A stretch of DNA of 64,000 nucleotides from Batillaria attramentaria (Eukaryota; Mollusca; Gastropoda; Batillariidae), in the NCBI GenBank assembly GCA_018292915.2, contig JACVVK020000001.1, positions 2,425,001-2,489,000 on the forward strand, read 5' to 3'. Positions 21,858 through 33,169 of the stretch are shown here, piece after piece (within the stretch, counting starts at the first letter, position 1; every line of letters starts with the position of its first letter). Position numbers and translations under genes: made by a program. The notes beneath the pieces were generated by a model that saw only the letters and a list, made by a program, of their open reading frames with translations, was not told the DNA's origin and ran no database searches.

Positions 21858-22034
21858 GTGTGGGAGTCGGGATAGCCTAGTGGTAGAGCGTTGGAATTTC
21901 AATGCTTGGGTCGTGAGTTCGAATCCCGACGGGGGACAAATATTTGTGCTGGACTTTTTCTCGTTGCCCCCTCCGTGATATCACCCATACGGCGTGGAAA
22001 AGGACGTTAAACTCCCAAACACCCACACACACCC
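21858..22034 (+). mobile_element. SINE A copy next to a (GT)n array
   Basis: Complete, moderately diverged (GGGAGTCGGGATAGCCTAGT head, intact box B GAGTTCGAATCCC, CGTGGAAAAGGACGTTAAAC tail). CTCTGATTGTGTGTG before and CTCTGTGTGTGTGTG after may be the TSD, later expanded into (GT)n. Confidence 0.88.
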
Positions 22035-22035
22035 C

Positions 22036-22104
<69 letters not shown>

Positions 22105-22110
22105 CGCGCG
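22035..22110. repeat. (GT)n-(GC)n microsatellite
   Basis: About 29 GT units run into CGCGCGCGCGCGCG. A Z-DNA-prone alternating purine-pyrimidine tract. Confidence 0.95.
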
Positions 22111-22945
22111 TGTTCTTGCATGCATGTGTGCGTACTTGCGTGCAATGGAGAAAAACAAAAAGCACCAGTCAATCAATCGGTGAGAGAAGATTCACAAGCA
22201 CACTTGGAAACCCCCACAATACACACCAGTCTTCCAAGTCTGGTCGAACAAAATCAGCAGACAGCAAAGTACACTTCCATTTATCGCTCCCTCCCCTTAA
22301 AAAAAAAAAAAAAAAGCCTTTCCACAAGCTGCAACTGAATAATGGAAGGAAACATAGGCAGGAAGAAGTCTAATCGACTTGAGGGAGAGCTTGATGGCAA
22401 CTCAAGTGCAATGAATTTCAAAACACGATTGGAGATGCGAGAAATTGGCGAACGGGGAGAAGCCAAGCGGCAGCCAGTGCGCGTCAAGCATTTGGGTTTA
22501 AGGGGGATGGGGATGGGGATGGGGAGTGGGGGGACTGGGCTTGGAGGGGGGGGGGAGGCATGCTACTTACACACAGGGATGCATCTTTCTCTCTCTCTCT
22601 CTCAAAAAAAAAAAACCCTCTGCGGACTGTCTTTGTGAAGCACATAAGCTCACAAAACGCCAAAAGAGCTCAAAACATGCGTACAGGACAACAGACAACA
22701 AATTTCTTCCCAAATCTGGCTGGAAGTCTTCATGAGGGTACAAACTACATGTAGTACACGGTCAGCGCTACTTAGATTATTATCTTATGAAGCTCGTGAA
22801 GTTCACTATCAGAGGGAATGAATGAAAGCTCAGCAAACAGCTTATATGTTTGTCGTTACATAGTTACATTTGACCAGATGAGCAATACTGACTTACAACC
22901 CACCCTCACCTGCGAGTGCGGAGCCTTTCTCGCTCAATGCATGGC
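22111..22945. other. Unique sequence, nothing firm
   Basis: A runs at 22298-22315 and 22605-22614, G-rich tract 22500-22558, short (CT)n at 22590-22605. A plus frame from 22342 has 50-odd codons of mixed composition before running into the G-rich tract; no motif is recognisable. Confidence 0.4.
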
Positions 22946-23260
22946 CAGATCTAAACTGGTCACTCGAGTCAGTTTCTGTCGTCAGATCTAAAACGCTCCA
23001 GTACGGTTCTGCGTACAATCGTCAGATCTAAAAGACCACAGTAAGGTGCTGTATACAATCTTCAGATCTGAAACACTCCAGTTAGGTTCTGACACTCGAG
23101 TCAACACGTGTATACTGTCGTCAGATCTGAAATACTGCAGTAAGATGCTGTATACACTCGAATAAGGGTCTGTATACAATCGTTAGATCTAAAACGCTCC
23201 TGTGAGGTTCTTTATAACGTCGTCAGATCTAAACCACTCCAGTTAGGATCCTGCAACACT
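22946..23260 (+). repeat. Minisatellite with AGATCT in each unit
   Basis: Seven units beginning (C/T)AGATCT(A/G)AA at 22946, 22983, 23023, 23063, 23122, 23184 and 23224. Basic unit about 40 bp (CAGATCTAAAACGCTCCAGT then ACGGTTCTG...ACAATCGT). Two units are enlarged to about 60 bp by an extra ACTCGAGT/ACTCGAAT segment. Units are well diverged, so the array is old. Confidence 0.85.
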
Positions 23261-23738
23261 GCTTGTCTGCCTGCAGAGGCTGTGAACAACAAAGCCACGC
23301 ACACTCTGCGCCTCAGAAGACCGTCAGGGGACAGGCAGTGAGATCACGGGGCCCTTGTAGGGATTGTACGCCCTCCCTCTCTACCTCGGCCACATCCGAT
23401 TAGAGCTGCACTAAATTTGAAGCGACGTTTTAGAGCGCGTGCGGCTTCCCGCCTCAGGGCTCGCGCTAACAAGGCGCCACGTTCTTCGCCATCACTCGGC
23501 CCGAGGAATCAAAGGCTAAAATGTCGCGGGGATAACAGATATCTAGTAATGAATGTGGCTCACTCGGAAATTGATAGAAAATATCCTCTCAAAAGATATT
23601 AATCACAACATGTGCCGCGTGTGTGCTTAGAAATTACAGGCGGGGATCTTTAATCCGCTCTGCACCCTCGGAGCGGAGGCCTAATCACGAGGGAAGCCCT
23701 GTGCTCTTGGCGGATGCGTTCACGGGCGGCTTGAGGAA
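23261..23738. other. Unique GC-balanced sequence
   Basis: Repeat-free; includes AT-core motifs in GC-rich context near 23400-23640. A 61-codon frame at 23417-23602 has no recognisable motif. Confidence 0.3.
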
Positions 23739-23751
23739 AGTCTTGAGCAGA

Positions 23752-23893
23752 TGGGTGGGTGGGTGGGTGGGGGTTTGGGGGTTTAACGTCCTTTTCCACC
23801 ACATACGGGTGATATCAAAGACGGGGCAACAATGAAGAAGGCAGCACAAATGTTCGGCCCCAGCCGGGGTACGAACTCACGACCCGAGTATCG
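23752..23893 (-). mobile_element. SINE A copy truncated just past box B, perfect TSD
   Basis: The tail and body are near-consensus, and the copy stops right after CGAACTCACGACCCGAGTA on plus, so box A and the anticodon region are missing. AGTCTTGAGCAGA flanks both ends (23739-23751 and 23894-23906). The 13-bp perfect duplication shows the truncation happened at integration. Confidence 0.93.
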
Positions 23894-24102
23894 AGTCTTG
23901 AGCAGAAGGGGGATCTTGTCTGAGAAGAGCATCTTTCTTTTTGACACGGCTTCCTATCCGTGGGCACTTATATAATCGGACAAAATGTCCTGGCTGGGAA
24001 TAAAAATATGTATGACATTTGTCCTGACTTTTGACAACTGCAGTGCAGAAATAAGGGGACATAATTTTGTCCCGTTTTGAAAGAAAGTAATCAGGAATTT
24101 AA

Positions 24103-24416
24103 AAGGGCTAATGCTATTTTTATGCTCACAGATCGCTCTGAGCTGTCAGTTTTTGTGGTATCTATCATCACACCACCTGGACAGTGACAGCGTCAGTAAT
24201 GCTGGCACTGAGCCAACAGAAGCGTAGTCGATGACGCGGCGACCACACTGAGTGCTCCAGTAGTGTAAAAAAACAACTGTGCACTTTGAATGTTTGACCG
24301 CTTCAGCAAAGTGGAAATAACATTGTATCGCATTAAGAGCTGTACTAATTGTCAAGATAGAGTATTTCGACCGTACAGGCGCACTCAGGAGCTTAACAAA
24401 GATGGAATTTGCCCGT
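24103..24416 (-). mobile_element. TTAA-flanked MITE E, copy 1
   Basis: 314 bp between TTAA at 24099-24102 and 24417-24420. The ends AAGGGCTAATGCTATTT and ACGGGCAAATTCCATC (reverse complement of the right end) are imperfect TIRs. The interior shares long stretches with 27059-27413 and 48648-49325 (for example TGCGCCTGTACGGTCGAAAT on minus). TTAA targets are typical of piggyBac- and Kolobok-type transposons; no transposase is present. Confidence 0.8.
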
Positions 24417-24420
24417 TTAA

Positions 24421-24800
24421 ACAATGAAGCTGGCTCCGGTAGAATACCAAGACACCGCCCCTCCCCTCCCCCACCCCCGATCCCCCGCCTCCCCTCCTGG
24501 ATCCGTCGCTGCTCGTCCCCACTAAGAACTTCACTCGGGCTGAAAGTGGGGGATAGAGCGCGGATTACTTGATGAGACTTGAAAGCAGCGACTTCGGCCC
24601 CAGCCGCGCGACCACTCGCATCCCCTGCTGTCTGGAGAAAAAAGATGTTTTAATGCGCGTGCGCTTCTTTGTGCGTGGCTGCTGCCGAAGATTTGAGGCC
24701 CTGGGGCGACTAAAGCATTTTGCTAATTGATTGCCGCTGACTGCTGGTCCCCACCGTCCTCAGGTGTCACGGTTCGGGCTGCCTTGTCGATTGACTGCTG
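24421..24800. other. Unique sequence
   Basis: C-rich at 24450-24502, then GC-balanced sequence with TTTTGCTAATTGATTGCCGC. No gene or repeat seen. Confidence 0.35.
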
Positions 24801-25219
24801 CCGGGAGATGTGTCGTGCAGTCAGCATATGCTTCTATCATTCCGACACCTAGCTAGCAGTTACTTCCTCTTGCTGATGGCCGGTTTTGTTTATATTTTTT
24901 TTGTTGAAAAGCTCTTTGTTTCTGCGGGAACGGCTACTTGTCGATTGGCTGCTACCGGAGATGTGTCGTGCAGTCAGCAATCATTTATTATGCTTCTCTC
25001 ATTCCGATACCTAGCTACCCGCTACTTGCTCAGTTTTGTTGACGTTGTTTTGATTGTTTTTCCGTTTATTGGAAAGCTGTTTATTTCTGCACGCACGTAC
25101 GAGTACTGGTTCTTATGATTACAGTGATGATGGTAGTACTGCGGCCGGAAATGTGTTGTGCAGTCAGCATATGCTTCTGTCATTCAAACACCTACCGACC
25201 TCTTCTTGCTAGCCGGCCA

Positions 25220-25285
<66 letters not shown>

Positions 25286-25290
25286 ACGCC

Positions 25291-25345
<55 letters not shown>

Positions 25346-26074
25346 ACTTTAAAAAAACAACAACAAACAAACAGCTTTTGTTTCTGCAGGTTGTGTTTCT
25401 TCTGATCTTTGAAGTGTTGATGGTCGTACTGCAGCAAATGCGTCTTTAATTCCAACACCTAGCTACTCCTCCTACTCCCCCTGCTAGCTGGCCAGGATTT
25501 TGGTCTTGTTTTGCTCATCTCTTTGTTTCTGCAGTACTGTTTCTTCTGATAACTGGAGTGATGATGGTGGTACTGCTGCCGAAGGTCTTGCAGTCAGCAA
25601 ATATTCTGCTCCTCCGAATCCAGCACCTAGCTACCTCCTTCTAGCTGACCAAGTTTTTTTGTGTTTTTTTTTAACAGCTTCTTGTTTCTGTAGGTACTGT
25701 TTCTTCTGATGATTGGAGAGTTGATGGTGGTACTGCTGTCGATGACGTCTTGTAGTCAGCAAATGTTACACTTCTCAGATACCAGCACCAAGCTACCTCC
25801 AAGCTGGCCAATTAAAAAAAAAAATAAAAAAATTACAGCTTCTTGTTTCTGCAGTACTGTTTCTTCTGATGATCGGAGTGATGATGGTGGTACTGTTGCC
25901 GAAGATGTCTTGTAGTCAGCTAATATTCTGCTTATGCGATTCCAGCACGTAGGTAGTTCCTTCTAGCTGGGGAATTTGTTTTTCTCAGGTTTTTTTTAAC
26001 GCTTCTTGTTTCTGCAGCTACTGGTTCTTCTGATGACTGAAGTGATGACTCTCTCTCTCTCTCTCTCTCTCTCG

Positions 26075-26146
<72 letters not shown>

Positions 26147-26440
26147 GCACGCACGCACGCACACACACACACACTTATGTAGTTTTGATTTATCATAATT
26201 ACTGACCAGTTTAGCCTGACATTGCAATACTGTCAATATGTACTTGTTCCCCGCATTATCATAAACGGTGCTTGTTTATGCTCCACTAATTGTTTACTTG
26301 TACGAATTGTATTTTCAATGAACCTTTTTAAACCAAGTGATGCTGGTGGTACTGCTGTCGGGTATGTGTCTTGCAGCCAGCATAATTATGCTTCCCTACA
26401 ACACTACTTCCAGCACGTAGCTACAATGTTGTATGCACAG
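24800..26440 (+). repeat. Degenerate satellite-like array, units about 155-260 bp
   Basis: The landmark CAGTCAGCAxATxxTxC followed by ATTCC(G/A)(A/G)CACCTAGCTAC recurs at about 24820, 24974, 25164, 25425 (partial), 25592, 25755, 25914 and 26376. TTTGTTTCTGCxGxTACTG and GATGATGGTGGTACTGCTGC lie between. Units are expanded by (GT)n at 25222-25342 and by (CT)n/(CA)n at 26049-26174. Eight or more units, strongly diverged. Short frames reflect the repeat. Confidence 0.85.
26253..26340 (+). repeat. Dispersed repeat I, copy 1
   Basis: ATTATCATAAACGGTGCTTG through CACTAATTGTTTACTTGTAC to TTTAAACCAA matches 44850-44940 with scattered substitutions. About 90 bp; class unknown. Confidence 0.6.
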
Positions 26441-26626
26441 TGAACAACACTGCGATGGTGCCACAAAACCAAAGTATTATGTCAAGTCAAGTCATGTTTT
26501 TGTATTTGTATTTTTGCCCACTTTTTTTGGCTCCTGATGTACTGGTCCCGCCTACACCAATACTCATCATGTTGTGCCAAAATATGTTTGTCGGAACCGT
26601 TGTGTATGTAAGTTGCTGGTCGTAAG

Positions 26627-26627
<1 letters not shown>

Positions 26628-26697
<70 letters not shown>
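26628..26697. repeat. (GT)n microsatellite
   Basis: About 34 uninterrupted GT units. Confidence 0.95.
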
Positions 26698-26698
<1 letters not shown>

Positions 26699-26754
26699 AA
26701 CCATTCCGTTTTTTTCTTGACGCCTCCTCCTGCTAGTGTTGAAAAGGACAAGTC

Positions 26755-26800
26755 TTTGTTGGTTGCGCGGCGTTAAGCCACAAATAACTAGCTAACTACT
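26755..26800 (+). mobile_element. Retrotransposon 3' tail J, copy 1
   Basis: GTTGCGCGGCGTTAAGCCAC then AAATAACTAGCTAACTA. The same terminus with (TAAC)n occurs at 31216-31252 and 41735-41775. Fixed 3' end plus short tandem tail suggests a LINE or SINE stub; the body is not preserved. Confidence 0.55.
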
Positions 26801-27058
26801 TGCTGGTTAAGCTCTTTGCTTCTGCATTTTGTGTTTCTTCTAGTGACTGGAATGATCGTCTCAAATTTTTTTTCAGCGTTGACAAGCCTTTGATTTCTGT
26901 GCTGCCTGTTTGTTTTTACGACCCCATGGTGATTCCGGTGTCATTTTTAGGTACCTTCCTGAAATTTGAAACCGAATCACTAACACTGCAGACATCCATT
27001 TGTATGTCCCCAAGTCGACTCAGCTTTCTTTTACCCGACTGATTTCCGGTTCGGTTAA

Positions 27059-27413
27059 ACGGGCTAATACCATCTTGGCTTAGCCAACGTATTTTTTTGT
27101 TGTTTTGTTGTTGTTGTTGTTTTTTGGAACAGTTTTGCTCGCGAGTGCGCCTGTACGCTCGAAATACTCTATCCTGTTGATTAGTACAGCTCTTAGAGCG
27201 GGACAATGTTGTTTACAGTTGGCGTGAGCGGTCGAACATTCACATTCTACGACTGTTATTACGCTACTGGAGCGCTCAGTTTGGTCGCCGCGTCGTCGAG
27301 TACGCTTCTGTTGGCTCAGTGCCAGCTTTACAGACGCTGTCACTGTCCAGGTGTCTCAGTCGTTTGATGATAGAAAAAACAGCTCAGAACATCCTGTAAG
27401 CATAAAAACCCCT
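27059..27413 (+). mobile_element. TTAA-flanked MITE E, copy 2
   Basis: 355 bp between TTAA at 27055-27058 and 27414-27417. The left end ACGGGCTAATACCATC equals the terminus of copy 1. The core GAACATTCACATTCTACGAC, GTCGCCGCGTCGTCGAGTAC and GGCTCAGTGCCAGC is shared with copies 1 and 3. A (TTG)n-rich stretch at 27090-27122 is specific to this copy. No coding capacity. Confidence 0.8.
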
Positions 27414-27417
27414 TTAA

Positions 27418-27887
<470 letters not shown>

Positions 27888-28096
27888 TCAAACACACGCA
27901 CAAAACCGCGTCTGCATTAAAAGTCACCGGTGTTCTTTTTTTCCTTCCTTCTCTTTTTTCCCCTCAAACGGAACCAATTTCATCTCAATCAAGGCAAAGT
28001 CCCCCAAAAGTCGATCTATGCGTCAATTTGATCAAAGCCCAAGACAGCGGTAGTTATGATCGCGGACCGCCTCTATCAAAGACCTCACCTGTAAAA

Positions 28097-28332
28097 GGAC
28101 AGAGCGGAGAGAGATTGGAAAAGGGTGAGGGAAGTAAAAAAAAAAAAAAAAAAAGGGGGGGGGGGAGGGGAGGGCGAGGGAAGGTGGGAGATGGGATGGA
28201 AAGAGAGAGAGAGACAGAGACAGAGAGAGAGAGGGGGGGGGGTGCTGAAGAAGAAGAAGAAGTGAGCAAAAGCGAGTGGGATTGAGAGAGAAGAGATCAA
28301 GAGAGAGAGCGAGACAGGGAGAGAGAAGAGGT

Positions 28333-28376
<44 letters not shown>

Positions 28377-28409
28377 CGGGAAGAGAGAAGAAGAAGAAGA
28401 AGAAGAAGA

Positions 28410-28455
<46 letters not shown>

Positions 28456-28460
28456 AAAAA
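28097..28460 (+). repeat. Long polypurine tract
   Basis: Nearly all A/G on plus for about 360 bases: A17 at 28137-28154, G-rich 28155-28200, (GA)n at 28200-28230, 28335-28372 and 28416-28452, and (GAA)n at 28387-28415. Mirror-symmetric purine tracts of this kind can adopt triplex DNA. The KRERE-type frames are artefacts. Confidence 0.9.
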
Positions 28461-29649
28461 CAAGAATAAGAACAACAAAAAGGAAAAGGCGAAAGCTAAG
28501 TTTCTGATGTGCTGACTTCAATCAGCCCAGAGGCCTCCGATTCGATTCCGTTTCAGCGGAAGGATCTAAGTCGAAGACGTTCGTCGGCGTATCCATCATT
28601 TCAGCCGGTGGGCCGCAGCCAATCGCTAATTGAAAGCAATAGAGAGAAGAGCTCGGGTTTACAATGCAATTTCATGTTCAGTGATTCCACTCAGCATTTA
28701 ATTTCCGAGCATTCTGCAGCAGTAATTTGCTGCACGGGTTCGCTCCATCTTGTCTGCCACCTCCAGGGGGCGCTTGCACGCAAGGCGAAGGGAGGGAACC
28801 TAACTTCTCTTCTCTAAGGACCAGTCACTCTGGTAAATATCTTGGATTAAAAAAAAAAAAATTAAATCCTTTGATTTTTCCCCCGATAATTTAGAAGCGG
28901 CAGTTGAACGAATTACATGTCAACCACAAACCACAAAAGACAATATAATACAATATTATACGATACAGCGTGATGACTTAGAGCAGTGAGTGTTTTATAT
29001 TTCAACACATAGGCCACTGAAAGAAATTAGCATTCTCACGAAAGCGGTTGCCTGACAAGCAACATTACAAACACTCAATGAAACCTGGCTATTCTGGACG
29101 CTTACCCTTGACACACAACCGTGAGTAACGAATTCCTCTTTATTTCAGAGATGCAAATAAAGAGCAACATCCGAATCTCAGACCCAGCTCCACTGGGAGA
29201 CGGCCCGCAAAAGCCGCTGGCAGGCAAGGGCTGTCATCTGGTGCAGGGAGTGAGCTCCCCTTACTGGCCATGATAGGTGAAACGTCACAGTCTTCCGCTG
29301 TCATTACACGCCTCAGCAGCGTCACCAGAAAACCTGGAGAATCCCGGAAGCTTTCTAACCGGTGCCGTGTTCAAGAACTGCCTCGCAAGACCTGGACAGG
29401 AGCTGTAGGCAGGCAGGCAGCTTCAGCGTCACCGTCCGTCAGTTCGCAAAAAGGGTCTGAACGCCATGAAGTAGACAGGGGCTTGGGCTTTTGTTGTTGT
29501 TGAGATAACGGCAGTGATGCTGATGCTCCGGAAAACGCATACACAGCGATCAATCAGTTAATCAATAAATTTATTTTGTCCATAGAGGATTTCTGCAGTT
29601 TAAATCACTGATAAAAAAATCTCCATCCCCATTGCGTAGAGCTAAATAG
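28461..29649. other. Unique sequence; candidate regulatory island at 28.5-28.8 kb
   Basis: 28500-28800 is repeat-free with CAATCGCTAATTGAAAGCAA and CATTTAATTTCCGAGC. 28845-29650 shows nothing recognisable; the frame at 29270-29503 lacks motifs. Confidence 0.3.
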
Positions 29650-30057
29650 CCAGTTCTGTGATTCCTGCTATCTCCAGCGATTTCCTGCGTATATACTCAT
29701 GTTCTGGGGGCCCAGCGGAAACCAGGAGTGCATCCTATATGTCGTGTTATTGCATACTGTCTACATCTATCCATGTTCCTGGGGCTCGCCGGAGGAACCA
29801 AGAGTGCATCGTACATGCCATAATAATTAAAAAAAAAAAATCAGTCCCAATTGCATCTAAAGACGTGTATCCTGTTCGGTGTTGACAACCATCTCCAGTG
29901 AGCGCATCATACATTAATTTTTACTGCTGGATACCATCTTTGATCCCGATTACAACCATCTCCAACCTCTTCCTTTGCCCGTCGATGCAAGAATGCTGAG
30001 ATTTCCTTTGCATATCCATGTGCAGTGGGGCCTCCGGATGAACTTGAGTTCATTTTT

Positions 30058-30510
30058 TTTTTCGTTTTGCTGCCCCAACTCTTTGCCAGCTCCAGTGGTG
30101 TTCCTCCCAGGTCATGGGTGGAATCCACGGAGGGCTCGTAAGCTGGGGGTAATTTTATTATGCATGATGATGAAGATGAGGATGATGGTAAGATGATGCT
30201 ATGTAGGTCCGTGTGGTTTGGGACTACGGGACAGGGCCGCATTCCACGCTTCCTGTCAGAAATACGGCATGCGGTGCCGGCCGTGTAATCATCCACATCA
30301 TAAGACGTGTCATACCGAGGGAAGCACCCCCAAAGTCGCACCCGTGAAGTGGATGAATCTCGGCTGTGTGGCAACAGCCTCCCCATTGGGTCCATAGCAC
30401 ACCCGCTCTGGGTAGGAGCCGACCTAGATAGGAAAAATCCCGCTTGCCTCGGTTGGGACTCGAACCCAGTCCATGGTCCGAAGTGCTAACCACTATGCTA
30501 CGGGGGCCGG
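30058..30510 (-). mobile_element. SINE B copy inserted in the satellite array
   Basis: Full-length minus-strand copy: A-rich tail (T/C run at 30058-30069 on plus), GTTGGGGCAG/ACCTGGGAGGAA modules, body and tRNA-like head ending CTACGGGGGCCGG at 30510. TGAGTTCATTTTT before and TGAGTGCATTTTT after form a TSD with one mismatch. The target is the GAGTGCAT landmark of the satellite. Confidence 0.93.
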
Positions 30511-31215
30511 TGAGTGCATTTTTTAGACCCTGACTGCAACTAAAGACCTACAGCTGTGTATCCGGGTTTGTGATTGTAGCTAGTTTGAGCGATTTCCTTT
30601 GCAAATACAGTATATATCCATGTTCCGGGGGTCCGCCGGAAAACCAAGAGTACATCACACATGTTATCGTGTTTGTTGGGTACCGTGTAGATTGTAAGTG
30701 TCTCCGGCGAGTTCATTGATAACCAAGAGTGCATGATACGTGTCATCATATTTATTGCAAGTGTCTCCGGTGATTTCCTTTTGCTATTGCTGATCCAGGG
30801 CCCTACCGGTAAACCAAGAGTGCACCATACAAGTCATTATATTCATTGGATACCGTCTTGATTGCAACTGTCTCCGGCGATTTCCCTTTGCTATATTGCT
30901 GATCCAAGGCCCTGCCGGAAAAACCTAGAGTGCATCATACATATCATTATATTTCTTGGGTACCGTCTAGACTGCAACTGTCTCAGTCCAGCGATTTCCT
31001 TTGGCTATATTGCTGATCCAGGGTCCAACCGGAAAACCAAGAGTGTATCATATATCATTAGATGTCATTATATTTATTGGGTACCGTCTAGACTGCAACT
31101 GTCTCAGTCCAGCGATTTTCTTTGGCTATATTGCTGATCCAGGGTCCTACCGGAAAACCAAAAGTGCATGCTACATATCATGATTATTATTGTATACCAC
31201 CCGCCCTCCTGATTG

Positions 31216-31252
31216 CAACTTGCGCGGCGTTAAGCCCTAAATAACTAACTCC
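31216..31252 (+). mobile_element. Retrotransposon 3' tail J, copy 2
   Basis: TTGCGCGGCGTTAAGCCCTA then AATAACTAACT inside the satellite array. Only the 3' terminus is present. Confidence 0.5.
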
Positions 31253-31760
31253 TGATTGTAACCATTTCCAGCCATTTCCTTTGCAAATATCCATGTTCCG
31301 GTGGCCTGCCAGAAAAAAAAAGAACCCAAGAGTGCATCATACATCACACATCATGCATCACAGATCTTCGAGACTGCAGCCACAGAGCTGTATCCAGTTG
31401 TGTGATTGCAACCATCTCCAGCGATTTCCTTTGCATGTTCCGGGGCCCCGCTGGAAAACCAAGAGTACATCAAGCACAATTATTATTATTCTTGGGTAAT
31501 GTCCCTGTAGCAACCGACAATCATACATCTAGCGGTTTCCTCTGTGCATATCCACGTTTGCTGGGGGGGGGGGGGGGGGGGGGAGGCACCGGAAAAAGAA
31601 AGAGGGCTTCATTCACTCCATCAGTTTTTATTAGATCCCGATTGTAGCAAAAGACCTGCAATGCATCCAGTTATGTGACTGCAGCTATCCCCAGCGATTT
31701 CCTTTGCATATTATGCGTGTTCCGGGGCCTCGCCGGAAGAACGACAGTGCATCCTACATG

Positions 31761-32528
31761 TCACGCCTGGTTGTCTACGGCTTGTAGCGGGACGTGTACC
31801 GTAGCGGACACAACAACTCCACTCCACTACATGCCACTTGCCTGGCCACGGGACCGACATATAATGTGTCCTGACGGTAATGTGAACGGCGGCGCCAAGC
31901 ACGGAGCGCCTTTCTTAGCTTGTCACCATTGTCAGGCCCTTGAAAGGCTGTTGACAAATGAATTGACTCTCTTTTGCTCGCCTAACAATTTAATTCTCTC
32001 GCTGAAAACCGTCGTCGGTCCACAAATTGGCGCCAATCAGTCACGGCTGGTCGCGCGCTCCACAAGGGGAAAGGAGAGGAAGGGAAACCGGCCCAGCTCA
32101 TAACGAGGCTAGGCGGGGCAGGTGGGGGAGGGGGGAGGTGTCTAGTGGTGTGGCTGGCTTGTTAGTGCGATTACAGATACGGTGTTTGATGGCTAGACTT
32201 ACCTGTGGGCTTGACTGACTGGTCGATCGTTTGTGTTTCCTGTCCTCAGAAACGAGCTGTTTTCAACGAGTACCCACTAGAGGTTGTTGTGGTAAAAGGA
32301 GGTGGGAGGGGATCCAAGTGGTTGAGGTTTATCGCAGATGTAATGAAGGAAAGTGAGTACAACCACAGTAGAACTTCAGTAGAACATGTTGTCACACGCT
32401 AGGCACAGTTTCCCATTTTAAGGCTATAATCAAGGAAGGTTGTCTGACATAATGTCCTCACTAAGAAATGCCCCAGCGAGTAAATGCCACTCCGGGGGTA
32501 ACTTCGAACGACGTTATGGCCGGCTCGG
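31761..32528. other. Unique sequence; candidate regulatory island
   Basis: G run (22 bases) lies just before, at 31563-31584. 31850-32060 is repeat-free with AATGAATTGACTCTC and CAATTTAATTCTCTCGC. The frame at 31675-32103 begins in satellite sequence and is not supported. Nothing recognised to 32528. Confidence 0.3.
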
Positions 32529-32537
32529 GAGGGCGAG

Positions 32538-32714
32538 TGGGTGGGTGGGTGTTTGGGGGTTTAACGTCCTTTTCCACCACATACGGGTGATATCAAAGAC
32601 GGGGCAACGATGAAAAAGCCAGCACAAATATTCGGCTCCAGCCGGGATACGAACTCACGACCCGAGCATTGGAAGTCCAACGCTCTACCATAAAATTGGC
32701 CACCCCGGCTCCCG
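32538..32714 (-). mobile_element. SINE A copy with TSD
   Basis: Near-consensus minus copy with a small insertion in the head (CTACCATAAAATTGGCCACC on plus, normally CTACCATTCGGCCACC). GAGGGCGAG lies at 32529-32537 and 32720-32728. Confidence 0.9.
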
Positions 32715-33169
32715 GCGCAGAGGGCGAGCTATCCTTTCTGGACAGTCTACTGCTGAACACTCAGTGTCCACTCCAAGCAGACTGGCAGTCAACCACCTTT
32801 AGATTTTCCCTAGGCTGCGATGAACGATACCAATACCGAACGACACTGCATCGCGTTTAAGGGGCCGTCTGTCTAAAGCGGACGCCCAGTTCACCCAGTC
32901 CCTTGGGTGAACCCCGTACATGTTACAGTGAATTTGTGTAATCAGGGATTTCATGAAATCCCTAAAATTTTCAGTAAGTTCATGTAATTACTGTTTCACT
33001 CGGGGATTTCATGAAATCCCTAAAATTTCCAGGGATTTCAGGAAATCCCTGATTTCAAGGGCCAGGGATTTCAGGAAATCACTGACCCATAATTTTCTTA
33101 AGCCGAACACAGGAGTGCATCCCGTTCAACTAATCTTTTGTGGGTTTTTTTTAAGGACAGACATGGTAA

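Larger units (their letters stand above)
29650..31760 (+). repeat. Degenerate satellite-like array, units about 110-160 bp
   Basis: Two landmarks alternate along 2.1 kb. AGCGATTTCCTTTGC-type occurs near 29678, 29999, 30590, 30771, 30878, 30994, 31112, 31273, 31422, 31533 and 31695. AAACCAAGAGTGCATC-type occurs near 29719, 29797, 30640, 30722, 30812, 30925, 31055, 31157, 31326 and 31457. About 12-14 units, best preserved at 30750-31190. A SINE B and a J tail are inserted. Confidence 0.88.
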
